DNA of 48,297 nt from Deltaproteobacteria bacterium (GCA_016209145.1 JACQWT010000035.1:1-48297), one strand, 5' to 3'; counted from the stretch's first letter, positions 9,703 to 19,878 are shown. Made by a program: numbers and translations. Notes: generated by a model not told the origin, from the sequence alone.

Positions 9703-9764
9703 CGTGAGAAGCTGGATTCCAGGGGCTCCGTAGGTTGGGCCGGGCGCGGCGGCGCCCGCCTGAT

Positions 9765-11018
9765 TCACTCCGGCGTAGGCTGCGTGCAAGCGAAGATCAC
9801 GTCGATGTCCGTAACCTGGCCGCTCTTCAGCTTCTCGCACGCCGCCCCGTGGAAAGAGAGCGTGTTCGTAGCCGGATCGTAGGTCCAGCCGTCCTTGGGA
9901 TCGCTCGGCACCGGGTTGGGGTCCTTGTTGAAGAAGACCCAGAGCTTGTCCCCGGGCGGCTGTGCGGCGAGCTTGAAGGTGCAGCTCGCCACGCCGGCGG
10001 CGATGCCGGCCAGGGCCTGCTGGAGCTCGTCGGGGCTGTCGGCCTGGTAGTAGGGGGCCGTGCCCGCCGCCGTGGCGATGGCCGTCAGCTCCCCGGCATT
10101 CACGTCGCCCGAGAAGCCCACGACGTAGACCGGCACCGGCACGGGCTGCGCGAGCAGATCCGCCGCCGCCTTGGCGCCGCCGCCCCCGCAGTTGTCCTGC
10201 CCGTCGGTGATGAGCAGCACGACGTTGTCGCGCCCGGCCTCCTGCAAGGTCGGCTCGCCCTGGAGCTTCTTGAGCGTGCCCCCGATGACGGTCTCGGGAT
10301 CTCCGCTGTCGCACAGATTGGTGTTCGCGATGGTCTTGTTGATGTCCGCCGCGCTCGATCCGATCGGGTTGTTGATCACGCCCGGCGCACAGCCCCCCGA
10401 CTTGCAGGCCGAGAAGACCACGAGGCCGAACTTGATCTTGACCGAGAAGTCCGCGAGCACCTTGGCCACGGCTTCGCTCGCGACCTCCCAGCGGCTCTTG
10501 CCGGTGTTCGGCACGCCCTTGTCCATGCTGCCGGTGCGATCGAGCACGATCATCATGTTGGGCGGCTGGGCCGTGATCTCGAACTGCTGCTCGCCGCACG
10601 AGCCGCCGGGCACGCATTGGCCGATCTGGAGGTCGCAGGCGAGACCCGAGCCCTGGTCGCAATCCGCGTCCACCTTGCAAGTGCCCGCGGCAATGCACTC
10701 GCCGGCGGCGCTGCAGAACTGGCCTTCCCCGCACCCGCCGGGGCAGCTCTCCTCGGGCACGCACGATCCGTCGGCCGTGCACTGCTCCCCGGGCGCACAG
10801 GAGCAGGACAGGCACTGCCCGTCCTTGCAGTACTCGTCGCCGGAGCAGTCGGCCTTGGCGGTGCAGCCCGCGGGCGAGCTCCCGCCCTGGCTGGCGTGGG
10901 GAAGCGCCGGGAGGGTTGCATCTGTGGACGAGCACGCCTGGAGCAGCGCCGGCGGCAGCGCCAGCAGCGCCAGCACGAGCGGGACGCGAAGAGAGATGGC
11001 GGTGGACTGCGCTCTCAT
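9765..11018 (-). CDS. von Willebrand factor A domain lipoprotein
   Basis: A 417-residue surface lipoprotein. The signal peptide ends at LLQAC (Cys29). A Cys-rich region of EGF-like short repeats (residues about 50-145, for example CSGDEYCKDGQC and CGEGQFCSAAGEC) precedes a vWA domain. The metal-ion site is DRTGSMDKG, with the later threonine and aspartate in the VLLITDGQDNC segment. The vWA fold usually binds a protein ligand through a divalent metal. The adjoining lipoprotein gene on the same strand may encode a partner, by inference only. The -10-like CACAAT at 11026-11031 is seven bases from the ATG, so this mRNA may also be leaderless. Confidence 0.85.
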   Translation of the reverse strand: MRAQSTAISLRVPLVLALLALPPALLQACSSTDATLPALPHASQGGSSPAGCTAKADCSGDEYCKDGQCLSCSCAPGEQCTADGSCVPEESCPGGCGEGQFCSAAGECIAAGTCKVDADCDQGSGLACDLQIGQCVPGGSCGEQQFEITAQPPNMMIVLDRTGSMDKGVPNTGKSRWEVASEAVAKVLADFSVKIKFGLVVFSACKSGGCAPGVINNPIGSSAADINKTIANTNLCDSGDPETVIGGTLKKLQGEPTLQEAGRDNVVLLITDGQDNCGGGGAKAAADLLAQPVPVPVYVVGFSGDVNAGELTAIATAAGTAPYYQADSPDELQQALAGIAAGVASCTFKLAAQPPGDKLWVFFNKDPNPVPSDPKDGWTYDPATNTLSFHGAACEKLKSGQVTDIDVIFACTQPTPE

Positions 11019-11025
11019 GAGACGA

Positions 11026-11031
11026 ATTGTG
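11026..11031 (-). promoter_or_regulatory. -10 element of the vWA lipoprotein gene
   Basis: CACAAT on the minus strand lies seven bases before the ATG at 11018. No good -35 hexamer was found at 16-18 bp. It faces the divergent promoter at 11081. Confidence 0.35.
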
Positions 11032-11080
11032 CCACAGTAGGCTAGGGCGCGTCTGCGCTCTCAGTTCTCGCGGCATCTGG

Positions 11081-11092
11081 TATAATCCTAGC
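11081..11092 (+). promoter_or_regulatory. perfect TATAAT -10 box directly before the GTG start
   Basis: A consensus TATAAT (11081-11086) stands out in this GC-rich DNA. Six bases later comes the GTG at 11093 of the receiver-like gene, the same spacing as at 9674. This supports GTG 11093 as the start and a leaderless transcript. No TTGACA-like -35 is seen. Confidence 0.55.
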
Positions 11093-11893
11093 GTGGGACG
11101 ACCCCGCGTCATCTTGGCGTCGCAGGATCCCCGCGCGGCGGTTCGGTTGCGCGCCGCCTTCGATCCCCGTCGCTACCGGGTCGAGCACGCCTTCGACGCG
11201 ACCGAGGCCCTCCTGCGCGCCGAAGTCGTGCTGGCGCACGCCGTTGTCCTGCAGGCCGATGCGCTGGACCAAGCCCTGCGGCAGCGCTGCGCCAAGCGTT
11301 CGCGGCGCGTCGCGCTCGTGCTCGTCTCGGAGTCCGAGCGGGTCGCCACCGTGGCCGCCAAGCTCGGGGCGGGCTTCGTCCGCCAACCCTTCGAGCCCGC
11401 CCAGCTCTGCTCCTGCGTGCAGGCGCTCATCGCGCGGGCCGCGCGCCACCGGCAGCCGCCCGCGCCGGGCGCGCCCGAGGCGCGCCGCGACGGCGGAGCC
11501 CGCATCCTGCTCCTGCTCGCCGACTCGGTCCCCCGCAGCGTCATGGCGGCGGTGCTCGAGAAAGAGCTCGACGTGGCCTGCGAGAGCGCCGGCGACGTGG
11601 ATCTGGCCATCCAGGCGCTGGCCGCGCCGGTGGCCTGCCTCATCGCCGACCCGCAGGCGCTGCTCGACCACGACCGCGGCGTGGACCTGACCGAGCGGCT
11701 CAGCCAGCGTGGCGTCTCGCTCGTTCCGATCGCCCCGGAGCACTACGCCGACGCCGCGGCCGCCGGGCAGGCCGCCTGGGACATCATTCCCCGACTGCGG
11801 GAGATCCTCGACGAGCTACGGCCCGAAGAGGATCTCAGCTCGACGCCTGCGCCCGACTCCGAGCACCCCAGAAGCGGGCGCAAGAAGGCCTAG
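11093..11893 (+). CDS. degenerate receiver-like (response-regulator-like) protein
   Basis: A 266-residue cytoplasmic protein. Residues about 1-120 have the alternating strand/helix pattern of a CheY-like receiver (RPRVILASQDPRAAVRLRAAF, VALVLVSES, GAGFVRQPFEP). The usual phosphoacceptor Asp after the third strand is not evident, and the Lys-Pro turn is replaced by Gln-Pro. A second, similar half follows (ARILLLLADSV and so on), suggesting a duplicated receiver. No output domain is present. It probably works as a phosphorylation-independent signalling or scaffold protein. Function unknown; a longer frame back to 11027 is rejected because the promoter overlaps it. Confidence 0.65.
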   Translation: MGRPRVILASQDPRAAVRLRAAFDPRRYRVEHAFDATEALLRAEVVLAHAVVLQADALDQALRQRCAKRSRRVALVLVSESERVATVAAKLGAGFVRQPFEPAQLCSCVQALIARAARHRQPPAPGAPEARRDGGARILLLLADSVPRSVMAAVLEKELDVACESAGDVDLAIQALAAPVACLIADPQALLDHDRGVDLTERLSQRGVSLVPIAPEHYADAAAAGQAAWDIIPRLREILDELRPEEDLSSTPAPDSEHPRSGRKKA

Positions 11894-13629
11894 CCTCCGC
11901 CGAGCCCCTCGGCCGTCGCGCTGGCGTAGCCGGACAAGCGCGCCAGCGCTTCGGCCTCGCCGTCCCAGGCGACGGCCGGATCGCGCAGCAAGGCCGCCGG
12001 CCCCGCGCCCAGGGCCGCGGCGAGCAGCGGCCCGATCTCGACGCCGCCCAGGAGCGCGCCCAGCTCGCCGGCGAGCGGCGCCGCCCGCACGCGCCCCGCG
12101 GGGAACCACGCCACGGCAGCGCGCGTGTCGTCGCCGCACGCCGCGCGCAGCGAGCTAAGGTCGCGGGCGATCTCCTGGCTGCTCGCCTCCGAGGCCCAGA
12201 TCCAGACCGCCGCGCCGGGCAACCGGCCCGCCAGCGCGGCCGCCGCGCGCGCCGAGGGGACGGCGCGCTCGTCGCGACCGATGCGCACGCCCAGGGCCAC
12301 GGCCACGAACAGCCCGGGCGGCGCGAGCGTGAGCGCGGCCAGCCGGCCGAGGTTGCGCTGACCTTCGATCCGGCGCGTGGCGAGCTCGGCCAGCATGTCC
12401 GGCTCGCTGTACACGAGCTCGATCTCCTGGGCCGTGCTCAGGTGGGGAAAGCTCTGGGCAGCGGCGGCGATGGCCTGACCCACCGCGCGCGCTTGCTCCT
12501 GGTCGTCAAGCAGGCCGCGCAGATCGCTGAGGACCTGGGCCACCCGCGCGCTCAGCCCGAGGCCGGCCAGGGCCCACGCGCTGCGGCGCCAGGGGTCCAT
12601 GCCTTGCGCCGGGTCGCGCATGGCGCCGGCGCCGCCATGTCGAGCCATGTCCCAGAGGGCGAGCGCCTCCCCCAACTGGTTGCCGATCTTGCGGAACTGC
12701 TCGCGCGCGGCCTCGAGCTCCAAGAGCGCCCCGGGATCGCCCAGCTCGCTCTTGGCCCGGCCGAGAGTGCGCGTGGCGTAGCCGATCCACATGCCCAGCG
12801 GCGGGTGCACCGCGGCGGCGAGCTGGCGCGCCTGCTCGGCCAGCAGGGCGGCATCGTCCGGCCGACCAAGGTCGATCGCTAGATCGCCCAGCATGGTCAA
12901 CGCGCGCGCCTGGCCGAACGCGTCGCCCACGCGCGAGGCCAGCCACTCCTGGCGCTGCAGGTAGCGCCGCGCCGCCTCGAGCTCGCCGCGTCCCAGCGCC
13001 GCGCTGCCGAGCTGGCCGAAGCTGATGGCTTCGCTGACGCGATCGCCCACCTGGTGGTTGAGCTCGGCCGCGTGCTCGAGCACCGCCTGAGCAGCGCCGT
13101 ACGCGCCCATCACGACGTAGAGCGTTCCGAGCGAGTTGAGCAGTTGCCCCCGTTCCGCGAGCAGGCCCTCCGACTGTGCCAGCGCCGCGAGCAGCACGCG
13201 CAGCGTCGCCTCCGGCTGGCCCGCGCTGCGCAGCGCCACCCCCCGGTAGTGCCCGGCCACGACCCGGACCAGGCGGCTCGGGGCGGCGGCCTCGATTCGC
13301 TCCAGCGCACCGGCGGCCTCGGCGTAGATCTTGCGCGGCCCGCGCCGGATGGCGGCGAGCCATGCCTCGCAGCGCGCCAGAGCGCCGGCCTCGGCCTCGC
13401 CCAGGCCCTCCAGCTCGGCCGCCGCCTCACCCAGCGCGGCGCAGGCGTCGTCGAGGCGTCCCTCGCGCAGGCATAGCGCTCCGCGGGCGAAGCGCCGGCC
13501 GGCGACCGCGAGAGGAGCGAGCGGCAGGCCGTCGAGGCGGTCCAGTTCCTGCCGCACGGGATCCGCCGGAGCCTCGCGCAGTAGCTGCGCGATCGGGGAA
13601 ATCTCGGAGAGCACATCCAATGGCTTCAT
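11890..13629 (-). CDS. TPR-repeat protein, last gene of the protease/ABC operon
   Basis: A 579-residue cytoplasmic protein. The N-terminal two thirds (about residues 50-370) are Ala/Leu-rich helical repeats matching tetratricopeptide spacing (LNSLGTLYVVMGAYGAAQAV, FGQLGSAALGRGELEAARRY, LTMLGDLAIDLGRPDDAALL). The last 200 residues form a separate alpha/beta-looking domain (LFVAVALGVRIGRDE, AAVWIWASEA) that I cannot assign. The ATG overlaps the protease stop (ATGA), indicating translational coupling. TPR arrays usually bind protein partners, so it may be a scaffold for the protease or the GAF-like protein; this is inferred. Its 3' end overlaps the convergent receiver-like gene by four bases. 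Confidence 0.75.
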   Translation of the reverse strand: MKPLDVLSEISPIAQLLREAPADPVRQELDRLDGLPLAPLAVAGRRFARGALCLREGRLDDACAALGEAAAELEGLGEAEAGALARCEAWLAAIRRGPRKIYAEAAGALERIEAAAPSRLVRVVAGHYRGVALRSAGQPEATLRVLLAALAQSEGLLAERGQLLNSLGTLYVVMGAYGAAQAVLEHAAELNHQVGDRVSEAISFGQLGSAALGRGELEAARRYLQRQEWLASRVGDAFGQARALTMLGDLAIDLGRPDDAALLAEQARQLAAAVHPPLGMWIGYATRTLGRAKSELGDPGALLELEAAREQFRKIGNQLGEALALWDMARHGGAGAMRDPAQGMDPWRRSAWALAGLGLSARVAQVLSDLRGLLDDQEQARAVGQAIAAAAQSFPHLSTAQEIELVYSEPDMLAELATRRIEGQRNLGRLAALTLAPPGLFVAVALGVRIGRDERAVPSARAAAALAGRLPGAAVWIWASEASSQEIARDLSSLRAACGDDTRAAVAWFPAGRVRAAPLAGELGALLGGVEIGPLLAAALGAGPAALLRDPAVAWDGEAEALARLSGYASATAEGLGGG

Positions 13630-14417
13630 GGCTTGGGCTCCTCACGTCGCCGCGCCTCGGCCGCAGCAGCCAGCGCGTGCAGCGCGGCCTTGACGGATTC
13701 GACGGGCAGGCCCGGCCTCTCCGCGACGATGCGCGCGATGTGGCCGGCTACCACCGGACAGGCGAACGAGGTACCGGTCCAGCGCCGCTCGCCGCCGCCC
13801 AGGGCCGGAGCCAGGATGTCGGTGCCGGGCGCGAGGATCTCGTGGTCGGCGGTGCGCGCCGTCTGCAAGCCGTCCAGATTGTGACAGCAGTTGCGCCCGA
13901 CGCCGACGAGCGACTTGAACCTGCCCGGATAGGTGCGGAAGGCCGCGACGTTCGGGCCCGCCGCCACCAGCACCACGCCGGCCGTGGCCGCCGCATCGGC
14001 CAACTCGTACAGCGCCAGAATGGGCCGCTGGTCGGCGGGGCCAAGGGTGGCCTTGCGCGGCACGTCGATGCCGAGGCTCAGGTTCACCACGGCGTAGCGT
14101 TCCCGCACGCAGTGCTCCAGGGCGGCGAGCAAGGCGGCGCGCGAGCAGCGGCCGTCCGGCCCCAGCGCGCGCACGCTCGTGACCAGCGCGCCCGGCGCGA
14201 CCCGGTGGATGATGCCGGCGCAGGCCGTGCCGTGCCCGCTCTGGTCGCCGCCTTCGTCCGGCACGACGCCGAACGCGTCGCCCGTGCGCTCGACCCGCAC
14301 GTGGCGGAGCAGGGCCGCCGCAAACCACGGGTGCGAGCCGTCGACGCCCGAGTCGATCAGCGCCACGCGCGCGCCCTCGCCGGGGCGGCGTCCCACCTGC
14401 GGCACGCTCTCGCTCAT
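13626..14417 (-). CDS. subtilisin-like (S8) serine peptidase, cytoplasmic
   Basis: A compact 263-residue peptidase. The catalytic triad is visible: D22 (LIDSGVDGSH), H62 (SGHGTACAG) and S217 (TGTSFACPVVAGH); Asn in AAGPNVA supplies the oxyanion hole. There is no signal peptide and no prodomain, so it should act inside the cell. The ATG overlaps the stop of the GAF-like gene and its own stop overlaps the TPR start (ATGA at both ends). Minimal cytoplasmic S8 enzymes next to ABC exporters often mature peptides, but no precursor peptide gene was found here. Family call is certain; substrate unknown. Confidence 0.9.
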   Translation of the reverse strand: MSESVPQVGRRPGEGARVALIDSGVDGSHPWFAAALLRHVRVERTGDAFGVVPDEGGDQSGHGTACAGIIHRVAPGALVTSVRALGPDGRCSRAALLAALEHCVRERYAVVNLSLGIDVPRKATLGPADQRPILALYELADAAATAGVVLVAAGPNVAAFRTYPGRFKSLVGVGRNCCHNLDGLQTARTADHEILAPGTDILAPALGGGERRWTGTSFACPVVAGHIARIVAERPGLPVESVKAALHALAAAAEARRREEPKP

Positions 14418-15205
14418 GCCCGTCCCGTGCCGCCCGCCGGCTCGGCGCCGCTCACGAGGGCGTGCAGGTAAGCTTCGACGCGGCCGAGCACGTCCGCCGC
14501 GAGCCGGGTCTCGGCGTCGCCGTGGGCGGCGATACGGCCGACCGCCTCGGCCAGCGCCAGCTTGCGCCGGTAGGCGGGGGTGAGGCGCAGGCCGTGCACG
14601 TACTGCTCGATCGCGGCGGGCAGGCCCGTCGGCGCCTCCGGGCCGCACAGCTCCGGCAACGCGCGGGCGAAGATCTCGAAGAGGATCCGCTCCGTGCGGA
14701 ACGACTCGATCGTCAGCGCCAGCACCTCGGCCAGGCGCTCGCCCAGGGCGAGCTCCGCGTCGCCCATGGGCTCGTCCACGCGCAAGAGCGCCGCCCCGCC
14801 CACGACGCCGGCGCCAAGGCGCAGCGGGAGAAGCACGGCGTGACGCGGCTCGGTCTCGAGCACCGGCCGCAGCACCTCGAGCAGGGCATCGCCCGGGGCG
14901 ATCTCGGCGGCGAACCCGCTCCCGCCGCCCAGCAGGAAGGCGAACGGCGTGCCGCTCGGCGGAAACTCCAGCTCGGCCGCACGCCAGCCCTCGGCCGTGG
15001 CCACGCCCGGCACCTGCAAGCGACCAAGGTGGCCGATCTCGATCGCCACCAGGGCCTCGGCACACGGAACGGCCAGACACGCGAACTGGAGCTGCTCGCC
15101 CAGGCCGCGCAGCCGGGTCTCGTTGGCGCCGAGCACGGCTGCGACCTCGACGGTGGAAAGCAGATCGCGCAAGCGGACCGCAAACGAGGTGACGGCGGGG
15201 CTCAT
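14414..15205 (-). CDS. GAF-like sensory/regulatory protein
   Basis: A 263-residue soluble protein with a single central GAF-like domain (about residues 40-170). It begins with an amphipathic helix, has strands LQFACLAVPCAEALVAIEI and HAVLLPLRLGAGVVGGAALLRV, and ends in a long helix (LGERLAEVLALTIESFR). The C-terminal quarter is helical, with no enzymatic or DNA-binding motif seen. GAF domains bind small molecules or mediate dimerisation. The gene lies between the ABC exporter (53 bp upstream) and the protease (ATGA overlap), so it may sense a ligand for this operon. That is inference; the domain call rests on strand and helix pattern rather than a conserved motif. Confidence 0.6.
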   Translation of the reverse strand: MSPAVTSFAVRLRDLLSTVEVAAVLGANETRLRGLGEQLQFACLAVPCAEALVAIEIGHLGRLQVPGVATAEGWRAAELEFPPSGTPFAFLLGGGSGFAAEIAPGDALLEVLRPVLETEPRHAVLLPLRLGAGVVGGAALLRVDEPMGDAELALGERLAEVLALTIESFRTERILFEIFARALPELCGPEAPTGLPAAIEQYVHGLRLTPAYRRKLALAEAVGRIAAHGDAETRLAADVLGRVEAYLHALVSGAEPAGGTGRA

Positions 15206-15258
15206 CGCGGACGATGGTAGACGGCTTGCGCCGGCGCGCGAAGGACTTCCGGCAGCGC

Positions 15259-17109
15259 TCAGCCGGCCGCGCCCTTGAGAGCGTCGGCGAGCAGATCGCG
15301 GTAGATCTGGCAGGACTCGACCAGCTCCGCGTGTGGCCCCACCGCCACCACCCTACCTTGGGCCAGCACCACGTTGAAGCGCGAGCCCAGCAGGTGCGGC
15401 GCATGCGTGACCACGAGCAGCGTTCGGCCGCGGGCCTGCGCCACTACGGTCTGGATGATCTCCTCCGCCGTGCCGCTCGGCAGGCCCGCCTCGGGCTCGT
15501 CCAGCACGAACACGCGGGCCGGCCCGAGCAGCATGCGCGCCAAAAGCAGGCGGCGCAGCTCACCGCCGGAGAAGTTGGCCGGGTTGGCACGGTAGGCGGT
15601 GTCGAGGCTCCGATCCGGGCTCCTCTCCGCCGCCAGCTCATCCATTCTCACGCGCCCGAGCACCTCGACCATCGCCTGCCGCGAGGGCTTGGGTTGCAGG
15701 CCGAGGCCCAAGCTCTCGCGCACCGGCCGTTGCGGGAGCTGGGAGGTCTGCCGGAGCACGCCGAAGAGCTGGGGAAGCTGGGCCGGTTCGAGGCGGCGCA
15801 GATCGACGCCGTCGAGGCAGATGCTTCCGACGTCGGGATCGTCGAGCCGGAGCAGCAGCCGCAGCAGCACCGACTTGCCGCCGCCCGAGGGGCCGCAGAT
15901 CCCGACGATGGCCCCCGCCGGGATCGTCAGCGTCACACCGTCGATGACCGGACGCGCGGCGCCCGGCGGCGTGAAGCGCACGTTCTCGAAGCTGAGCGCG
16001 CCCTCGATCTCGTCCGGCTCGAGGCGCAGGGCCTCGGGCGCGCGCACGGGAGCCTCGGGCAGCGCGAGCAGTCGCGCGCTGGCATCGATCAGCGGGGCGC
16101 GCTCGATGAGCCCCATACGCAGGCTGTCGAGGGCCTCGAGACGGCTCAGGAGCAGCGGCACGACGAGCAGGAGCTGGGCCACCTCGCCGGCGTCGTGCCC
16201 GCCCCCGGCCAGCTCCAGCGCCACCACGATGAGCAGCGGGCTCATGGCCGTGAAGACGCTCTTGATCTGGCCGGACAGAGCCAGCGCCGCGGCGAAGCGG
16301 GTACGCGCCTCCGACACCTGGCGCGCCACCTGGGCGAACTCCGCCACCGCCTCGCCACGCGCGCCCCAGAGCCGCAGATCTTCGATGCCGCCGAGCTTCT
16401 CCTGGAGGCTGGCGAACACGGCCGCGTCCGCGCTCTGCAGCTCGCGGCTGGCCGCGCCCACGCGCCGCGCGGCGCGATTGGCGACCAGGCGGGAGAGAAG
16501 GAACAGCCCGATGCCGCCGAGCAGGGCGAACCAGGCGCCGCCCACACAAAGCTCGTAGGCGAGCACGAGCAGGGTGGCCACCGCCTGCGGCAGCCCCGTC
16601 AGCACGGAGACGGCGAACTCGCTCACCATCGCCGCCTCGCGGGAGACGGCGAGCTTGACCACCTCGGTCCCGTCGGGCGCGAACCGCGCCGCGGGCGCCC
16701 CGCCCGCCGCCTTGCCGGCCGGCGCCGACTGCGGCCCGGCGCCGGGCGGGCGTGGCTTCCCCGCGCCGGCGATGGCCGCGCCGGCGGCCGCCACGTCGCG
16801 CGCCGAGGCTCCGAGCACGCTCGACAGCATCTCGATGCGCACCGCCGCCGTGACCTCACCGGTGAGCGACGAGCCGAGCCTGGTCGAGAGCACGCTCACG
16901 GCGACCACGGCCACCGTGGCCGCAAGCGTGACGAGCACCACGAGCCAGGCCGAGCTCGCCGGCATCAGCGCGGCCACCAGACGGGCGAAGCCCGAAGCGG
17001 GACGCGCGGAGCCACCGGCCGGGCCCGCGACGGCGCCGAGGGCCTGGCCGACCACGGCGGGCAGCACGCCGCTTGCCGCACCCGCGAGCAGCGCTGCCGC
17101 CACCGCCAC
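15259..17109 (-). CDS. ABC exporter half-transporter (TMD-NBD fusion)
   Basis: A 616-residue inner-membrane exporter. The N-terminal membrane domain contains about five hydrophobic spans, interrupted by a Gly/Pro/Ala insert near residues 110-140. The C-terminal ATPase has Walker A GPSGGGKS, a Q-loop (LRQTSQLP), an atypical signature FSGGE in place of LSGGQ, Walker B RVFVLDEP and switch His in VVTHAPH. GTG at 17109 is the first usual start, but coding-like sequence (an amphipathic Arg-rich helix typical of exporter N-termini) continues upstream to about 17170, where only CTG or ATT could start it, overlapping the hydantoinase stop. The true start is therefore uncertain. It probably exports a peptide or lipid. 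Confidence 0.88.
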   Translation of the reverse strand: MAVAAALLAGAASGVLPAVVGQALGAVAGPAGGSARPASGFARLVAALMPASSAWLVVLVTLAATVAVVAVSVLSTRLGSSLTGEVTAAVRIEMLSSVLGASARDVAAAGAAIAGAGKPRPPGAGPQSAPAGKAAGGAPAARFAPDGTEVVKLAVSREAAMVSEFAVSVLTGLPQAVATLLVLAYELCVGGAWFALLGGIGLFLLSRLVANRAARRVGAASRELQSADAAVFASLQEKLGGIEDLRLWGARGEAVAEFAQVARQVSEARTRFAAALALSGQIKSVFTAMSPLLIVVALELAGGGHDAGEVAQLLLVVPLLLSRLEALDSLRMGLIERAPLIDASARLLALPEAPVRAPEALRLEPDEIEGALSFENVRFTPPGAARPVIDGVTLTIPAGAIVGICGPSGGGKSVLLRLLLRLDDPDVGSICLDGVDLRRLEPAQLPQLFGVLRQTSQLPQRPVRESLGLGLQPKPSRQAMVEVLGRVRMDELAAERSPDRSLDTAYRANPANFSGGELRRLLLARMLLGPARVFVLDEPEAGLPSGTAEEIIQTVVAQARGRTLLVVTHAPHLLGSRFNVVLAQGRVVAVGPHAELVESCQIYRDLLADALKGAAG

Positions 17110-17177
17110 GCCGAAGCGCCAACCGATGCGTCCGTGAAACGACCCTCGGGCGCGGCGCAGGATGGCGAGAAGGGCTC

Positions 17178-18569
<1,392 letters not shown>

Positions 18570-18618
18570 GGGTACTCCTCTATAGCGCGGGCTTCGCCCG
18601 CAACCCAAGCCAGAAGAT

Positions 18619-18697
18619 GAACCGCCAAGGCGCCGAGAACGCCAAGGAAAAAACAAAATCGGATTCGATCTTGGCGCCCTTGGCGTCTTGGCGGTTC
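18619..18697. repeat. imperfect inverted repeat of GCCAAGG units with AT-rich loop
   Basis: Arms 18619-18647 and 18670-18697 pair at about 24 of 28 positions and are built from GCCAAG-type units. The loop (18648-18669) is A-rich, and a T-run follows on the plus strand (TTTTTCTT). It lies in the 169-bp gap between the ribD stop and the hydA start. It can fold as a long hairpin and may act as a terminator after ribD or as an RNA structure. The base composition is much lower in GC than the neighbours, suggesting an acquired repeat. Confidence 0.65.
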
Positions 18698-18738
18698 GTT
18701 TTTCTTCGCGCCACGCGACGATTTTCGGACCTAGCAGA

Positions 18739-19878
18739 TCAGCCCGCGCGCCCCGGATACGCGACCACGCCGCTCACGTAGGCGTCCCGGCCGCACACCT
18801 CCCAACGGGGCTCCACGATGCGGGGCGCGTCCTCGGGCGTGTCGGGCCCGGCCCAGTCGACGGCACCCGGCCGCCCCCGGGGTCCCAGCAGCAGGGGCGC
18901 CACGAATACGTGCAACTCGTCCGCCAACCGCCCGGCCAAGAGGCTACCGGCCAGCTCGGCGCCGCCCTCGACGAGCACGCTCACCACCCCGCGGTCGCCC
19001 AGGCTCCGGAGCGCGGCCGCCACTTCAACGCGGCCCTCGGCCGAGTTGGGCACGCGCAACACGGCGCAGCCCGCCTTGACCAGGGCCTCCTCGGCCTGCT
19101 GTGGCGCGTCCATGCCGGCCACGAGCCAGGTGCGCACCTCGCGCGCCGTCGCTGCCAGGCGGGCCGTGGCCGCCAGGCGCAGATGGGTGTCGAACACGAC
19201 CCGCACGGGGCTCGCGCGGTTGGCGAGCAGGGTTTCGTCGCGTACCGTCAAGAGCGGATCGTCCGAGATGGCCGTGCCAATACCGATCGCCACGGCGTCA
19301 CGCAGGCTGCGAAGCTGCTGCACCTTGGCGCGGGCCTCCGGTCCGGTCACCCACTTGGAGGCGCCGCTACGGCTGGCGATGCGCCCATCGAGGGACACGG
19401 CCAGCTTGAGCGCCACGTACGGCGTCCCCGTGGTGATGAACTTCGTCCAGGGCGCTATCAGAGCGCGCGCCTCGGCACCGGCCACGCCCACCTCCACGCC
19501 CACTCCCGCCTGCTCAAGGCGCTTGGCTCCACCGCCGGGCACGTGCGGGTTCGGGTCGAGGCAGCCAACCACGACGCGCGCCACGCCCGCCCGCAGGATG
19601 GCGTCAGCGCAAGGTGGAGTCTGCCCCTCGTGGTTGCACGGCTCGAGGGTCACGTAGAGAGTCGCCCCGCGCGCGGCCTCGCCCGCCATGGCGAGCGCGA
19701 CGCGCTCGGCGTGATCCTTGCCTGCAGCCTCGTGGTGCGCGGCGGCGATCACCTCGCCGGCAGGGGAGACCACCAGCGCGCCGACCGGCGGATTCGGCGA
19801 CGGCCGCGATGCGCTGGCCTGCTCGATGGCCGAGAGCATGCACTCTACATCGAACTGTCGATCGAGTTGCTGAGTCAT
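18739..19878 (-). CDS. ribD: bifunctional riboflavin biosynthesis deaminase/reductase
   Basis: Catalyses the second and third steps from GTP to riboflavin: deamination of the pyrimidinone, then NADPH reduction of the ribosyl chain. The N-terminal deaminase domain has the zinc motif HAE (H56, E58) with PCNHEGQTPPC (C81, C90). The C-terminal reductase starts with YVALKLAVSLDGRIA and contains TGPEARAKVQQLRS, SDDPLLTVR and LVEGGAELAGSLL. The start at ATG 19878 is chosen by family length; ATG 19893 is possible. It follows acpP by 117 bp on the same strand. Other rib genes are not in the window. Confidence 0.93.
   Translation of the reverse strand: MTQQLDRQFDVECMLSAIEQASASRPSPNPPVGALVVSPAGEVIAAAHHEAAGKDHAERVALAMAGEAARGATLYVTLEPCNHEGQTPPCADAILRAGVARVVVGCLDPNPHVPGGGAKRLEQAGVGVEVGVAGAEARALIAPWTKFITTGTPYVALKLAVSLDGRIASRSGASKWVTGPEARAKVQQLRSLRDAVAIGIGTAISDDPLLTVRDETLLANRASPVRVVFDTHLRLAATARLAATAREVRTWLVAGMDAPQQAEEALVKAGCAVLRVPNSAEGRVEVAAALRSLGDRGVVSVLVEGGAELAGSLLAGRLADELHVFVAPLLLGPRGRPGAVDWAGPDTPEDAPRIVEPRWEVCGRDAYVSGVVAYPGRAG

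Noticed and set aside
15206..15258. RiPP precursor peptide between the ABC and GAF-like genes
   Set aside because: The gap is only 53 bp with no start and ribosome site, and no other short leader-core ORF was seen in the operon.
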